Below are positions 26,278 through 33,625 of a stretch of DNA of 45,201 nt, in pieces (within the stretch, counting starts at the first letter, position 1; each line of letters begins with the position of its first letter). Under the pieces are notes generated by a model. That model searched no databases, was not told the origin of the DNA, and saw only the letters and a program-made list of their open reading frames with translations. The stretch covers positions 1 to 45,201 of the forward strand of contig CAKMJZ010000032.1 of the NCBI GenBank assembly GCA_927435855.1, read 5' to 3'. A program made the translations under genes and the position numbers. The stretch comes from an uncultured Erysipelotrichaceae bacterium (GTDB lineage Bacteria > Bacillota_I > Bacilli_A > Erysipelotrichales > Erysipelotrichaceae).

Positions 26278-26850
26278 CTAATTGTTTCTTGTTTTTATCA
26301 GCCACCACAACTGAAACAATCGAGCATGATGAAAATCTCGGATATCTAGCTGTGTTTTCTCAATGAACTGATTTAGACGGTAGGCGAAAGTGTTTCGATG
26401 AATATATAGTCGAGCAGCAGCAAATGTCGCCTTGCATCCTGAAGTTATAAATGCTTCTGCGGTTTGAACTAACTCTCTAGATAATGGTTCAAATTGCTTA
26501 TCTAATGATGTGAACAAAGTATTCTCACCTTCAATACGCTCATAAAGCAAAGCGTCAGCCAAGTAAATCATACTGCCCTTACTATGACGCACAGCAACAT
26601 TCAACCCCTGATAAGCAACATCATCCCAACGATGAGTGATAACTACCGTCATCACGATGCCAAGTGTCTGATTTAAATGCGACATCAATACTTCAATCAA
26701 TCCCAAATCCTCTTCCTCAAGTTCAAAATAGCCATGACTTTTACTTAATATGGTAACCGTTTTAGTTGAATCAAAAATCAGCGCACAGCTTTCTGAAAAA
26801 GATGTAGAACTTATTCCCTCGGAGAGTTGATATCCAGCGATCTTTCTCAT
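26278..26850 (-). CDS. Short PucR/CdaR-type transcriptional regulator
   Basis: The 190-residue protein ends in a PucR-type helix-turn-helix domain (about residues 135-185). The segment YIHRNTFAYRLNQFIEKTQLDIRDF matches the family signature HRNT-x-x-YRL. The first 130 residues are not recognised and are much shorter than the usual sensory part of CdaR/PucR proteins. The start codon overlaps the stop of the upstream GH13 lipoprotein gene (4-base overlap), so translation is coupled. It is the last gene of the malE unit, ahead of a terminator. A plausible role is feedback control of maltodextrin genes, but its target is unknown. Confidence 0.82.
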   Translation of the reverse strand: MRKIAGYQLSEGISSTSFSESCALIFDSTKTVTILSKSHGYFELEEEDLGLIEVLMSHLNQTLGIVMTVVITHRWDDVAYQGLNVAVRHSKGSMIYLADALLYERIEGENTLFTSLDKQFEPLSRELVQTAEAFITSGCKATFAAARLYIHRNTFAYRLNQFIEKTQLDIRDFHHARLFQLWWLIKTRNN

Positions 26851-28448
26851 GGATTTACGCGATAGACGACCATCGCACGAGGTGATAGACTGATTTTATC
26901 TGAATCAATTGAAACACTACCTAATGTAAATAGTGGCTCCACTTTTGCAAGAACTTCCGCATCAAACTCACCGACCATCGGACCGTTATAAAAGTTACTA
27001 ATGATTAAGAAGCGATTCTTTTCATCCGATCGATAGTAACCTAAGACCGAACTGTTTTTCAGAGTTACTTGCTCCATATCCCCCCAGATAAAGGTGTCCG
27101 AATATGTTTTTCGTAATTGAATCAAATCTCGATAATGCGTCCATAACGAATTTTCATCTGCTTGTTGTTCAAGTACATTCGGTGTTTCCCAATTGTATAT
27201 CCATTGATTCCAATAAGCCACCTCACTGGTGATATCATCGTTCCAACGCATCGGTTCTCGAATTCGCTCATCTGGCTTAACCCCAAGCATACCGATTTCT
27301 TCACCATAATAAACAAACGGCAATCCTGGCATGGTCAATAAAAGCCCGGCAGCGATTTTTGCTTTGTCGACACTTCCCGCAAACAGACTCATAACACGGT
27401 TTTGATCGTGATTAGTCAAAAACGGTGAGTCAACGTAATTTGGATTTCGATCCGTCAGTCTTATTACATTATCAAGATGCTTCTGAATCAGATTTCCATG
27501 ATTACCAACATTCAATGCACTAATAACCATCTCACCAAAATCAAAATTAAACATCGTATCATAAGCATGCGCGTAAGGCGCTTGATTTTGTGCCGTATCC
27601 CAAATTTCAGAAACCAAGAAGAAGTCTGATTTGTATTCCTTAATAAACAAACGCAACTCCATCCAGAACTGTAAATTCTTTTCTAACGTTGGTGTTCCAA
27701 CTGGATATTCATCTGGATAATAAGCGTGCTTCGCAGCGTCAAATCGAAATCCGTCTACACCCAAATCAATCCAATATTTCGAAATTTCACGGATTTCATC
27801 ACGAACTGCTTCGTTTTCAAGATTCAGTTCCGGCATTTTATCCCAGAACCACGCATAATAAAACTTACCTCCTGCGTTTTTCCAGGCATTTCTTGTCGGA
27901 TATTCTTGAAGATCAAGTTTTTCTTCGATCCGATAATAATTAACATATGGCTCCTCCCCTCGAAGAGCTGCCTTAAACCAAGGATGGTCATAAGCTGTAT
28001 GATTAAAAACCATATCTAAAATAATCTTAATTCCGCGCTTGTGAGCTTCTTCGAGCAATTCCTTAAAATCATCGATCGTCCCAAACTTTGGATCAATGGC
28101 TTTATAGTCCAAAATATCATACTTATGATATGTTTGAGAAGGATAAATCGGTGTCAACCAAATAGCCTGAATACCCAAATCTGTATCTGTATTGGGATCT
28201 CCATCATTAAGATAGTCTAACTTATTAATGATTCCTCGAATATCGCCTAAACGGTCAGTATCACTAGTCGCAAAAGATATCGGAAAAATCTGATAGGCAA
28301 CACTGACATTCGCCAAAAAATCCGTTGAATCGTAATCTGCTAGTGCTAATCGTAATTCATCGACTGTTTTGCTTTTATTTTCAGGTTCTTTCGGCGCGCA
28401 ACCCAGCACTAACCCCAGGATTAATAAACTGACAAGAATTTTCCTCAT
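26847..28448 (-). CDS. Extracytoplasmic GH13 alpha-glucan hydrolase (lipoprotein)
   Basis: The 533-residue protein begins with a lipoprotein signal, MRKILVSLLILGLVLGC, with the lipidated Cys at 17, so it acts on the outer face of the membrane. The GH13 regions are complete: DMVFNHTAYDH, GVDGFRFDAAKH (nucleophile Asp), FFLVSEIWD (acid/base Glu) and LTNHDQNRV. A C-terminal beta-domain follows. It probably trims starch- or glycogen-derived glucans to maltodextrins for the MalEFG importer encoded in the same cluster. It lies five bases after the alpha-glucosidase gene and overlaps the PucR-type regulator gene by four bases. Alpha-amylase or neopullulanase-like activity is likely; the exact product cannot be told. 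Confidence 0.9.
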   Translation of the reverse strand: MRKILVSLLILGLVLGCAPKEPENKSKTVDELRLALADYDSTDFLANVSVAYQIFPISFATSDTDRLGDIRGIINKLDYLNDGDPNTDTDLGIQAIWLTPIYPSQTYHKYDILDYKAIDPKFGTIDDFKELLEEAHKRGIKIILDMVFNHTAYDHPWFKAALRGEEPYVNYYRIEEKLDLQEYPTRNAWKNAGGKFYYAWFWDKMPELNLENEAVRDEIREISKYWIDLGVDGFRFDAAKHAYYPDEYPVGTPTLEKNLQFWMELRLFIKEYKSDFFLVSEIWDTAQNQAPYAHAYDTMFNFDFGEMVISALNVGNHGNLIQKHLDNVIRLTDRNPNYVDSPFLTNHDQNRVMSLFAGSVDKAKIAAGLLLTMPGLPFVYYGEEIGMLGVKPDERIREPMRWNDDITSEVAYWNQWIYNWETPNVLEQQADENSLWTHYRDLIQLRKTYSDTFIWGDMEQVTLKNSSVLGYYRSDEKNRFLIISNFYNGPMVGEFDAEVLAKVEPLFTLGSVSIDSDKISLSPRAMVVYRVNP

Positions 28449-28452
28449 AGCA

Positions 28453-30144
28453 TTAAACTCCCTTCGCCCTTAAAATACGAAACTCATAGGGCAAAAAATC
28501 ACTTCCAGAATTCTCGAAATTAGAACAAACACAATCATACTTTTTATATTCAAAATCAAACATTACTTTTGTATCTCGGAAATTGGCAATCATGACGACC
28601 TCATCCGTGTCGACATACCGACGATAAGCAAATATATCCGGATGCTCTTTTTGAATCAATCTAAATTTCCCATAAATCAATACATCTTTTAAATCACTGT
28701 TCAATCGTAATTGAGTCAGTCGTTTGTACATAGATAACACTGAATTCTCATCCATTTGTTGATTCTTCACATTAATCGTCTTATAGTTTCCAACAGTCTT
28801 CAAATGCGGTATTCCTGTAGTAAATCCGGCATTTTCACTGTCATCCCATTGCATCGGTGTGCGAGCATTGTCTCGCGATGCCCGACGCAAATGCGTCAAT
28901 ATCTGCTCTTCACTGATGCGCTTGCGAGCTGAAGGAACAAAATTTCTGACCCATACATCTCTAAACTCATCCACTGACTCATAATCGACATTCGTCATCC
29001 CAATCTCTTCACCGTTATAAATAAAGGGTGTTCCTGGTAGAGTTAATAACACCGCTCCTAACATCTGAGCGGAAACACGATGATACTCCCCGATGTCACC
29101 ATATTGAGATACCACACGGGGATGATCATGATTTAGCCAGTACTGAGGCATCCAAACTTTACTTTCACTTCCCAAAATCCACCGTTCAAGCGTTGTCTTA
29201 AGATCAATGACATCCGTCGTTAGTTTGCCTTTAGTTCGGCCCTCATCTTCAAAAGCACCATTTTTCCAACAGTGATCAAAATTGAATACCATATTAAATC
29301 CTTTAGTACGGTAACCGGCATAACGCTCAGCTTCTTCCACCTGAGCACCACCTCCGACCTCCCCTACCGTTACACAGTCATAATGAGCTAATACTTCATC
29401 GTGAAACTCAGCTAAGTAATCAAAAAGACGGTCACGATTTGAAAATTTTCGCCAATCCGGAGCATAATGCCCAGGTTTAACATTCATCGTACTGTCTTTA
29501 AAGGTTGTATCCTTAGCCAGATGAGCGATCGCATCGACTCTAAAACCATCAACACCTAAATCCAACCACCACTTCGACATTTCTGCCATGGCCATTCTCA
29601 ATTTAGGATTTTCCCAATTTAAATCAGGCATCTTATTAGAGAATATCTTCATATAGTACTGGTTGGTATGTTCATCATAATTCCAACAGGATCCCTCAAA
29701 GAAACTCGCCCAATTATTGGGAGGTATCATGTTTCCTGTCTTGTCATATTTTCCATCTTGCCAAATATACCAATCACGTTTTGGATTGTCTTTACTGCTT
29801 CTTGATTCCACAAACCATGGATGTTCATCGGATGTCTGATTCATCACCAAATCCAAGATGACACGAATGCCCCGATCATGTGCTTGCTTGATTAATTCTT
29901 TTGCATCGTCTAACGTACCAAACAATCCATCAACAGTATAAAAATCACTGACATCATATCCATTGTCATCCATCGGTGATTTATAAAATGGGCAAATCCA
30001 AATAAGATTCACACCTAACTGAGCGATATAATCTAACTTTTCGATGATTCCAGGTAAATCACCGATGCCATCACCATTGGTATCTTTATATGAACGAGGA
30101 TAAATCTGATATCCGACGGTTTCCATCCACCATTGTTTCTTCAT
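28453..30144 (-). CDS. malL: GH13 alpha-glucosidase / oligo-1,6-glucosidase (MalL-type)
   Basis: The 563-residue cytoplasmic protein begins WWMETVGYQIYPRSYKDTNG, typical of the oligo-1,6-glucosidase/alpha-glucosidase group. Nucleophile Asp is in GVDGFRVDAIAH, acid/base Glu in VTVGEVGG and the third Asp in WLNHDHPR. It would release glucose from the non-reducing ends of isomaltose- or maltose-type oligosaccharides. The residue after the nucleophile is Ala, not the Val often seen in strict alpha-1,6 enzymes, so alpha-1,4 activity is possible. Region I reads DLVMNQTSDEH: Gln103 replaces the almost invariant His. It lies 70 bases after malE, behind an intercistronic hairpin, and is expressed with it. 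Confidence 0.9.
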   Translation of the reverse strand: MKKQWWMETVGYQIYPRSYKDTNGDGIGDLPGIIEKLDYIAQLGVNLIWICPFYKSPMDDNGYDVSDFYTVDGLFGTLDDAKELIKQAHDRGIRVILDLVMNQTSDEHPWFVESRSSKDNPKRDWYIWQDGKYDKTGNMIPPNNWASFFEGSCWNYDEHTNQYYMKIFSNKMPDLNWENPKLRMAMAEMSKWWLDLGVDGFRVDAIAHLAKDTTFKDSTMNVKPGHYAPDWRKFSNRDRLFDYLAEFHDEVLAHYDCVTVGEVGGGAQVEEAERYAGYRTKGFNMVFNFDHCWKNGAFEDEGRTKGKLTTDVIDLKTTLERWILGSESKVWMPQYWLNHDHPRVVSQYGDIGEYHRVSAQMLGAVLLTLPGTPFIYNGEEIGMTNVDYESVDEFRDVWVRNFVPSARKRISEEQILTHLRRASRDNARTPMQWDDSENAGFTTGIPHLKTVGNYKTINVKNQQMDENSVLSMYKRLTQLRLNSDLKDVLIYGKFRLIQKEHPDIFAYRRYVDTDEVVMIANFRDTKVMFDFEYKKYDCVCSNFENSGSDFLPYEFRILRAKGV

Positions 30145-30160
30145 AGTATTCTCCCTATAA

Positions 30161-30186
30161 GAATGAGCATCTTTCGATGCTCATTC
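30161..30186 (-). other. Intercistronic stem-loop between malE and the alpha-glucosidase gene
   Basis: GAATGAGCATC, a four-base loop and GATGCTCATTC form an 11-bp perfect stem. It is followed on the minus strand by TTATAGGGAG and the next ribosome binding site, not by a T tract. It may protect the malE message or limit downstream expression rather than end transcription. Confidence 0.6.
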
Positions 30187-30214
30187 GCAAATCCATTTGA
30201 TTGTTTAACTAAAA

Positions 30215-31615
30215 TTACTTATTGTCTGCTTCAATAGCAGCATCGGACAGTTCAATCAACTCAGCGACTGCATCAGCGATTGACAGTGTGCCATCCCAGA
30301 TAGCTCTTTCCGTATTGGAAATAAACGGATAGTATGCGGAATCCATCGATTTGCGTGCTTTGTTATTCGGTAACAACAATGCCGGTTCCGGATAGTTGTA
30401 AACGAATGCGCTCATCATTTGTTCTTGAATACCACCAGCCGTCAATGTCGGAACCAAATTGGAACCATCAACCAACGATGGAGCATACGAAGTTCCGGTA
30501 ACCATTGCTTGGAAACCGTCTTTCGAATAAACAAGTCTCATTAATTCGGTAGAAGCCGAACGCCATTTTGTGTAAGCGTTGATTACGAAACCTTTAGTCT
30601 TAACAAACGGACTTTGGTTGATTCCGTTGTACGTCGGAACTGGTGAAATCATAAATGTTGAACCAGTCGTTGTTTGAGCGGCAGCAACATCCATCCATGT
30701 ACCAACTAAACCAAACGGAGCAATTTCTTCATTGATAACATTATCCCAACGCCAGCCCATCGAGTCAGCCGGAGAAACTTCGCCAGATTCTTCAACAGAA
30801 ATCTTAGCAGCTTTTGCGTCAAGAATGAATTGTAAACCAGCAGCAAATTTCGGATCATCATAGCCTGGTTTTGTCGGATCGCCTGAACCGAACAATTGCC
30901 AACCAGCTGATGTCAAGTGATGATAATCAGACCATTGGTTTGTCAAAGACATTGGGAATACAACATTTACCTTTTTGCCTTTGTATTCCGGACGTGTAGT
31001 TGCCCAAGCGGTCGATAATGCGAAGATTTCTTCCCAAGTATCAAATGCATCCGGCAAATTATCGCCATCAGCATCAGCAGTACTTAAACCTAAAGCTTCA
31101 AGCATAGTTTTGTTCCAGATAAATGCCATACCGTCATAAGTCATCGGTGCATAGTGAACGACGCCATCGGTAGCATTACCAGCATTAAAGAAAGATTCAA
31201 CCGAGTTTGCTTTTACGATTTTCGCAAGTTCAGCATGCATCGGCAGTAAGTGAGAAGAGTTACGCGGAGTTTCACCGTCGATAGCCATAAATACATCCGG
31301 CCATTCGCCTTGTTGAACAGCAACACTGTCCGTTGATCCTTGTGAACCGGAGTTAACATATTCAACTGTGCCGGCCAATTCTGGATAAGTCTTGTCCCAC
31401 AAAGCAACGATTGCCTTACCCCAAGTTTCATTATCAACACCAAAACGAATCGTAGCGCCTTTTTCAACTGCGAAGGTACCGGTAGCGGAGTCGTAACAGA
31501 CCGACGTTCCATCCATAGTTTCCGGATCGCAGTCAGGTTCTGTGTTTCTTGGACTGCATGCTGCGACGGAGAACGTCATTGCGATTATAGCCAAGAAAGT
31601 TAAAAATTTTCTCAT
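30215..31615 (-). CDS. malE: Maltose/maltodextrin-binding lipoprotein MalE
   Basis: The 466-residue extracytoplasmic solute-binding protein begins MRKFLTFLAIIAMTFSVAAC, with a lipobox and lipidated Cys20. The mature part has the two-lobe binding-protein fold features of the MalE/family 1 cluster (RFGVDNETWGKAIV, NVVFPMSLTNQW, APFGLVGTWM). It delivers maltodextrin to MalF-MalG, which are encoded upstream on the same strand, with MsmX as likely ATPase. It has its own strong promoter overlapped by a palindromic operator, and GGAGGG precedes the ATG. The substrate is inferred from the surrounding GH13 genes, not from binding residues. It heads the unit malE-malL-GH13 lipoprotein-PucR regulator. 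Confidence 0.92.
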   Translation of the reverse strand: MRKFLTFLAIIAMTFSVAACSPRNTEPDCDPETMDGTSVCYDSATGTFAVEKGATIRFGVDNETWGKAIVALWDKTYPELAGTVEYVNSGSQGSTDSVAVQQGEWPDVFMAIDGETPRNSSHLLPMHAELAKIVKANSVESFFNAGNATDGVVHYAPMTYDGMAFIWNKTMLEALGLSTADADGDNLPDAFDTWEEIFALSTAWATTRPEYKGKKVNVVFPMSLTNQWSDYHHLTSAGWQLFGSGDPTKPGYDDPKFAAGLQFILDAKAAKISVEESGEVSPADSMGWRWDNVINEEIAPFGLVGTWMDVAAAQTTTGSTFMISPVPTYNGINQSPFVKTKGFVINAYTKWRSASTELMRLVYSKDGFQAMVTGTSYAPSLVDGSNLVPTLTAGGIQEQMMSAFVYNYPEPALLLPNNKARKSMDSAYYPFISNTERAIWDGTLSIADAVAELIELSDAAIEADNK

Positions 31616-31663
31616 TTTTAAAATTTCCCTCCTGAAATTTCTGCTTCTAGTGAAGCTAATTAG

Positions 31664-31692
31664 ATTATATCACTAAGATTTTGCGATGTAAA
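31664..31692 (-). promoter_or_regulatory. malE promoter
   Basis: On the minus strand TTTACA (31687-31692), a 17-base spacer and TATAAT (31664-31669) precede the malE ribosome binding site by a leader of about 40-50 bases. The -35 hexamer is part of the adjacent operator palindrome. Confidence 0.8.
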
Positions 31693-31700
31693 CGGTTACA
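31687..31700 (-). promoter_or_regulatory. cre/MalR-type operator over the malE -35
   Basis: TGTAACCGTTTACA is a near-perfect palindrome that fully matches the LacI-family cre consensus. Its last six bases are the malE -35 hexamer, so binding must block RNA polymerase. The binder (CcpA or a MalR-like protein) is not encoded in the window. Confidence 0.75.
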
Positions 31701-31793
31701 CCTACCGTCAACGATCGCGATAAGACGCTAGATAAGTATCAAAAATCGCAAAAATATCATCAAAATTGTGTTATAAAGACCGTTTCTTGGATA

Positions 31794-31807
31794 ATAAAAC
31801 GTTTTCG
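31794..31807 (-). promoter_or_regulatory. Second, weaker operator-like box upstream of malE
   Basis: The minus strand reads CGAAAACGTTTTAT, sharing the GAAAACGTTTT core with cre elements but not both outer pairs. It lies about 107 bases upstream of the main operator. Confidence 0.35.
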
Positions 31808-31879
31808 CAACTCATATCTTGAGTAAATTCACAGTTATTATCAGAAGATTCCAGAGTCCCCAAAAATGTCGGATTTCTA

Positions 31880-31893
31880 TGTAATCGTTTTCA
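31880..31893 (+). promoter_or_regulatory. Third cre-like operator upstream of malE
   Basis: TGTAATCGTTTTCA matches every fixed base of the cre consensus. It lies just after the stop of the DUF1189 gene, about 190 bases upstream of the main malE operator, and could act with it through DNA looping or as a roadblock to read-through. Confidence 0.55.
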
Positions 31894-31899
31894 TGAGGT

Positions 31900-32712
31900 T
31901 TATTCTACCGGTTTCTGATCAAGTTGTGTCTTCATCATAGTTCCATACAGAAACACAATGCGCACCACAAAGAAAATCGGGAAAATAATAGAAGCAGTCC
32001 CCGGCATAAACAGTGATAAGAAGGCCATCAAAAGTGCAGGAGAAAACATGGCTAACACAAGCATATTCAATACTTCACCATATTTCCAACGTTGTCCGGT
32101 CTGTTTGGTATTGATAAACATCATAAACATTGAAACGACCAGAATATAAATAGCATATTGAACCATCAAACCTATGTAGATAATGACTAATTCAAAGCTC
32201 AAATTGCTCAAAGCCATATTCCTTAGATAAACACCCGACCACTCCTTAGGATCTATCTGATAAGTTGTAAAGTTTTCTCTTAACTCCTCAAATGATATAT
32301 CTCCAAATGTGTAGAGCCCATATTGATAGTTCGTGCTGGTTTTTGATATTAGAAAAGAATCATTGTAAAAAACGATCACATTTTCCGTTTCTTTTATCTC
32401 AGTATCTGGAAGAAGGTATATTTTGTATGTGTCACCTTCAACAATCAAAGTCTTTTGGTCGCAAAGAAAATATCCTTGTTTGAATTCACATTCTTGCGAT
32501 TGAATCAACTCATAAAAGTCCTCGTGAAAGCCCTCAAAGTTTAATAAAAGTTCTTCCCCGGTCGTACTGAATTTCCCTACAAAGAAAGGTACAGATACAA
32601 TAAATGCTGAGAAAAGAAACAAAATCACAGTTTTATACCAACGGATTTTGCGATGCTTGATTACTGCTTGATTACTAATCAAAACATCCGAAAATTCCTT
32701 AAAGAATCCCAT
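31900..32712 (-). CDS. DUF1189 family membrane protein
   Basis: The 270-residue protein has one hydrophobic segment near residues 27-47 (TVILFLFSAFIVSVPFFVG), an external domain of about 110 residues, and three or four C-terminal membrane segments. This layout and size fit DUF1189. As I recall, a DUF1189 member (YvdJ) lies in the B. subtilis maltodextrin operon next to the permeases, which matches its place here after malG. No catalytic motif is visible; two Cys (CEFKQGYFLC) in the outer domain might pair. It follows a terminator-like hairpin after malG, with a strong AGGAGG site, so it may be made at a lower level than MalFG. Function unknown; an accessory or sensory role in sugar uptake is a guess. 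Confidence 0.72.
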   Translation of the reverse strand: MGFFKEFSDVLISNQAVIKHRKIRWYKTVILFLFSAFIVSVPFFVGKFSTTGEELLLNFEGFHEDFYELIQSQECEFKQGYFLCDQKTLIVEGDTYKIYLLPDTEIKETENVIVFYNDSFLISKTSTNYQYGLYTFGDISFEELRENFTTYQIDPKEWSGVYLRNMALSNLSFELVIIYIGLMVQYAIYILVVSMFMMFINTKQTGQRWKYGEVLNMLVLAMFSPALLMAFLSLFMPGTASIIFPIFFVVRIVFLYGTMMKTQLDQKPVE

Positions 32713-32721
32713 GCTGCCTCC

Positions 32722-32748
32722 TTAAAAAGGTGCAATTTGCATTGCACC
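32722..32748 (-). terminator. Terminator-like hairpin between malG and the DUF1189 gene
   Basis: On the minus strand GGTGCAA, TGCAAA and TTGCACC are followed by TTTTTAA and then directly by the next AGGAGG. It probably ends or attenuates the malFG transcript. Confidence 0.65.
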
Positions 32749-32754
32749 CAAACA

Positions 32755-33624
32755 TTAACCCTTTTCGGCTCCGGCTGTCAATCCGTAGACCATATACTTT
32801 TGCATAAAGAACTGGATAATCATGATTGGAATCGCAATCAAGAGTGCACCTGCCATAAACCTCAATGGATTGTAGAACAGTGTATTGAACGGATCGGTTG
32901 TTCTAAATAACCACACAGCAACTGTCATATTCTCAGGTTGTAAGAATCTGAACTGAAGAATGAAATCTAGCCACGGAGTCATAAAAGCACTAATTGAAAT
33001 AAAACCAATGATCGGAACAATCAATGGAAGCAAGATCATTCGCAATATTTGAAGAGGTGTTGCTCCATCGATTGAAGCAGCTTCATCCAACGACTTAGGT
33101 ATATTTCTCATAAAACCGCGAACCAAGAAGGTATTGTATGGAATAGCCCCGGTCATATAAATTAAAGCAAGGTAATTTGGTTTATTTAAGAAACCAAAGG
33201 TTCTAAATAAAAGGAACAAAGCAACCATTCCCATAAAGGATGGGAACATTTGTAAAACCATCATCGTCAGTAACATTTGCTTCTTACCAGTAAAGCGCAA
33301 TCGAGCAAATGCATAACCAGTCAGTGTTGAAAGTAATGCAACACCGACAGTATTTATAATGGCTATTTGGGCGGTCCGAAGGAATGCACCTGGGAAATCC
33401 GCAAGTACTTGAGCCGCATTGGATTTATATTCAAAAATAAAGTTGTAATGTTCCATGGTAAACCTAGTTGGATCAGGAATTAACGGAACGGAAGTCAATA
33501 AACGTCCCGGTGTAAAAGCTGCGGATATCATCCAAAGGATAGGAACCAACACGATTACACAAGCTATCAACAACCATGCATAGGCCAAAAATCCGAGAAC
33601 GTAATCGATAAATTTGCGTTGCAT
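32755..33624 (-). CDS. malG: Maltodextrin ABC transporter permease MalG
   Basis: This 289-residue inner-membrane permease has about six hydrophobic segments. The cytoplasmic EAA loop, EAASIDGATPLQILRMILLP, docks the ATPase. Length and order match MalG of the CUT1 sugar importer family. The gene follows malF by one base and lies in the same transcript, so the two permease halves are made together. The ATG follows a GGAGGATTAATATG context within the end of malF. Specificity for maltodextrin is inferred from the neighbourhood. Confidence 0.95.
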   Translation of the reverse strand: MQRKFIDYVLGFLAYAWLLIACVIVLVPILWMISAAFTPGRLLTSVPLIPDPTRFTMEHYNFIFEYKSNAAQVLADFPGAFLRTAQIAIINTVGVALLSTLTGYAFARLRFTGKKQMLLTMMVLQMFPSFMGMVALFLLFRTFGFLNKPNYLALIYMTGAIPYNTFLVRGFMRNIPKSLDEAASIDGATPLQILRMILLPLIVPIIGFISISAFMTPWLDFILQFRFLQPENMTVAVWLFRTTDPFNTLFYNPLRFMAGALLIAIPIMIIQFFMQKYMVYGLTAGAEKG

Positions 33625-33625
33625 A

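Noticed and set aside
30161-30186. Terminator at the end of malE
   Set aside because: The stem is strong, but no T tract follows on the minus strand and the next ribosome binding site comes immediately, so it is listed as an intercistronic hairpin instead.
31616-31899. Riboswitch or small RNA in the malE upstream region
   Set aside because: No conserved stem set, small ORF or terminator-antiterminator pair was visible; operators and a promoter account for the recognisable signals.
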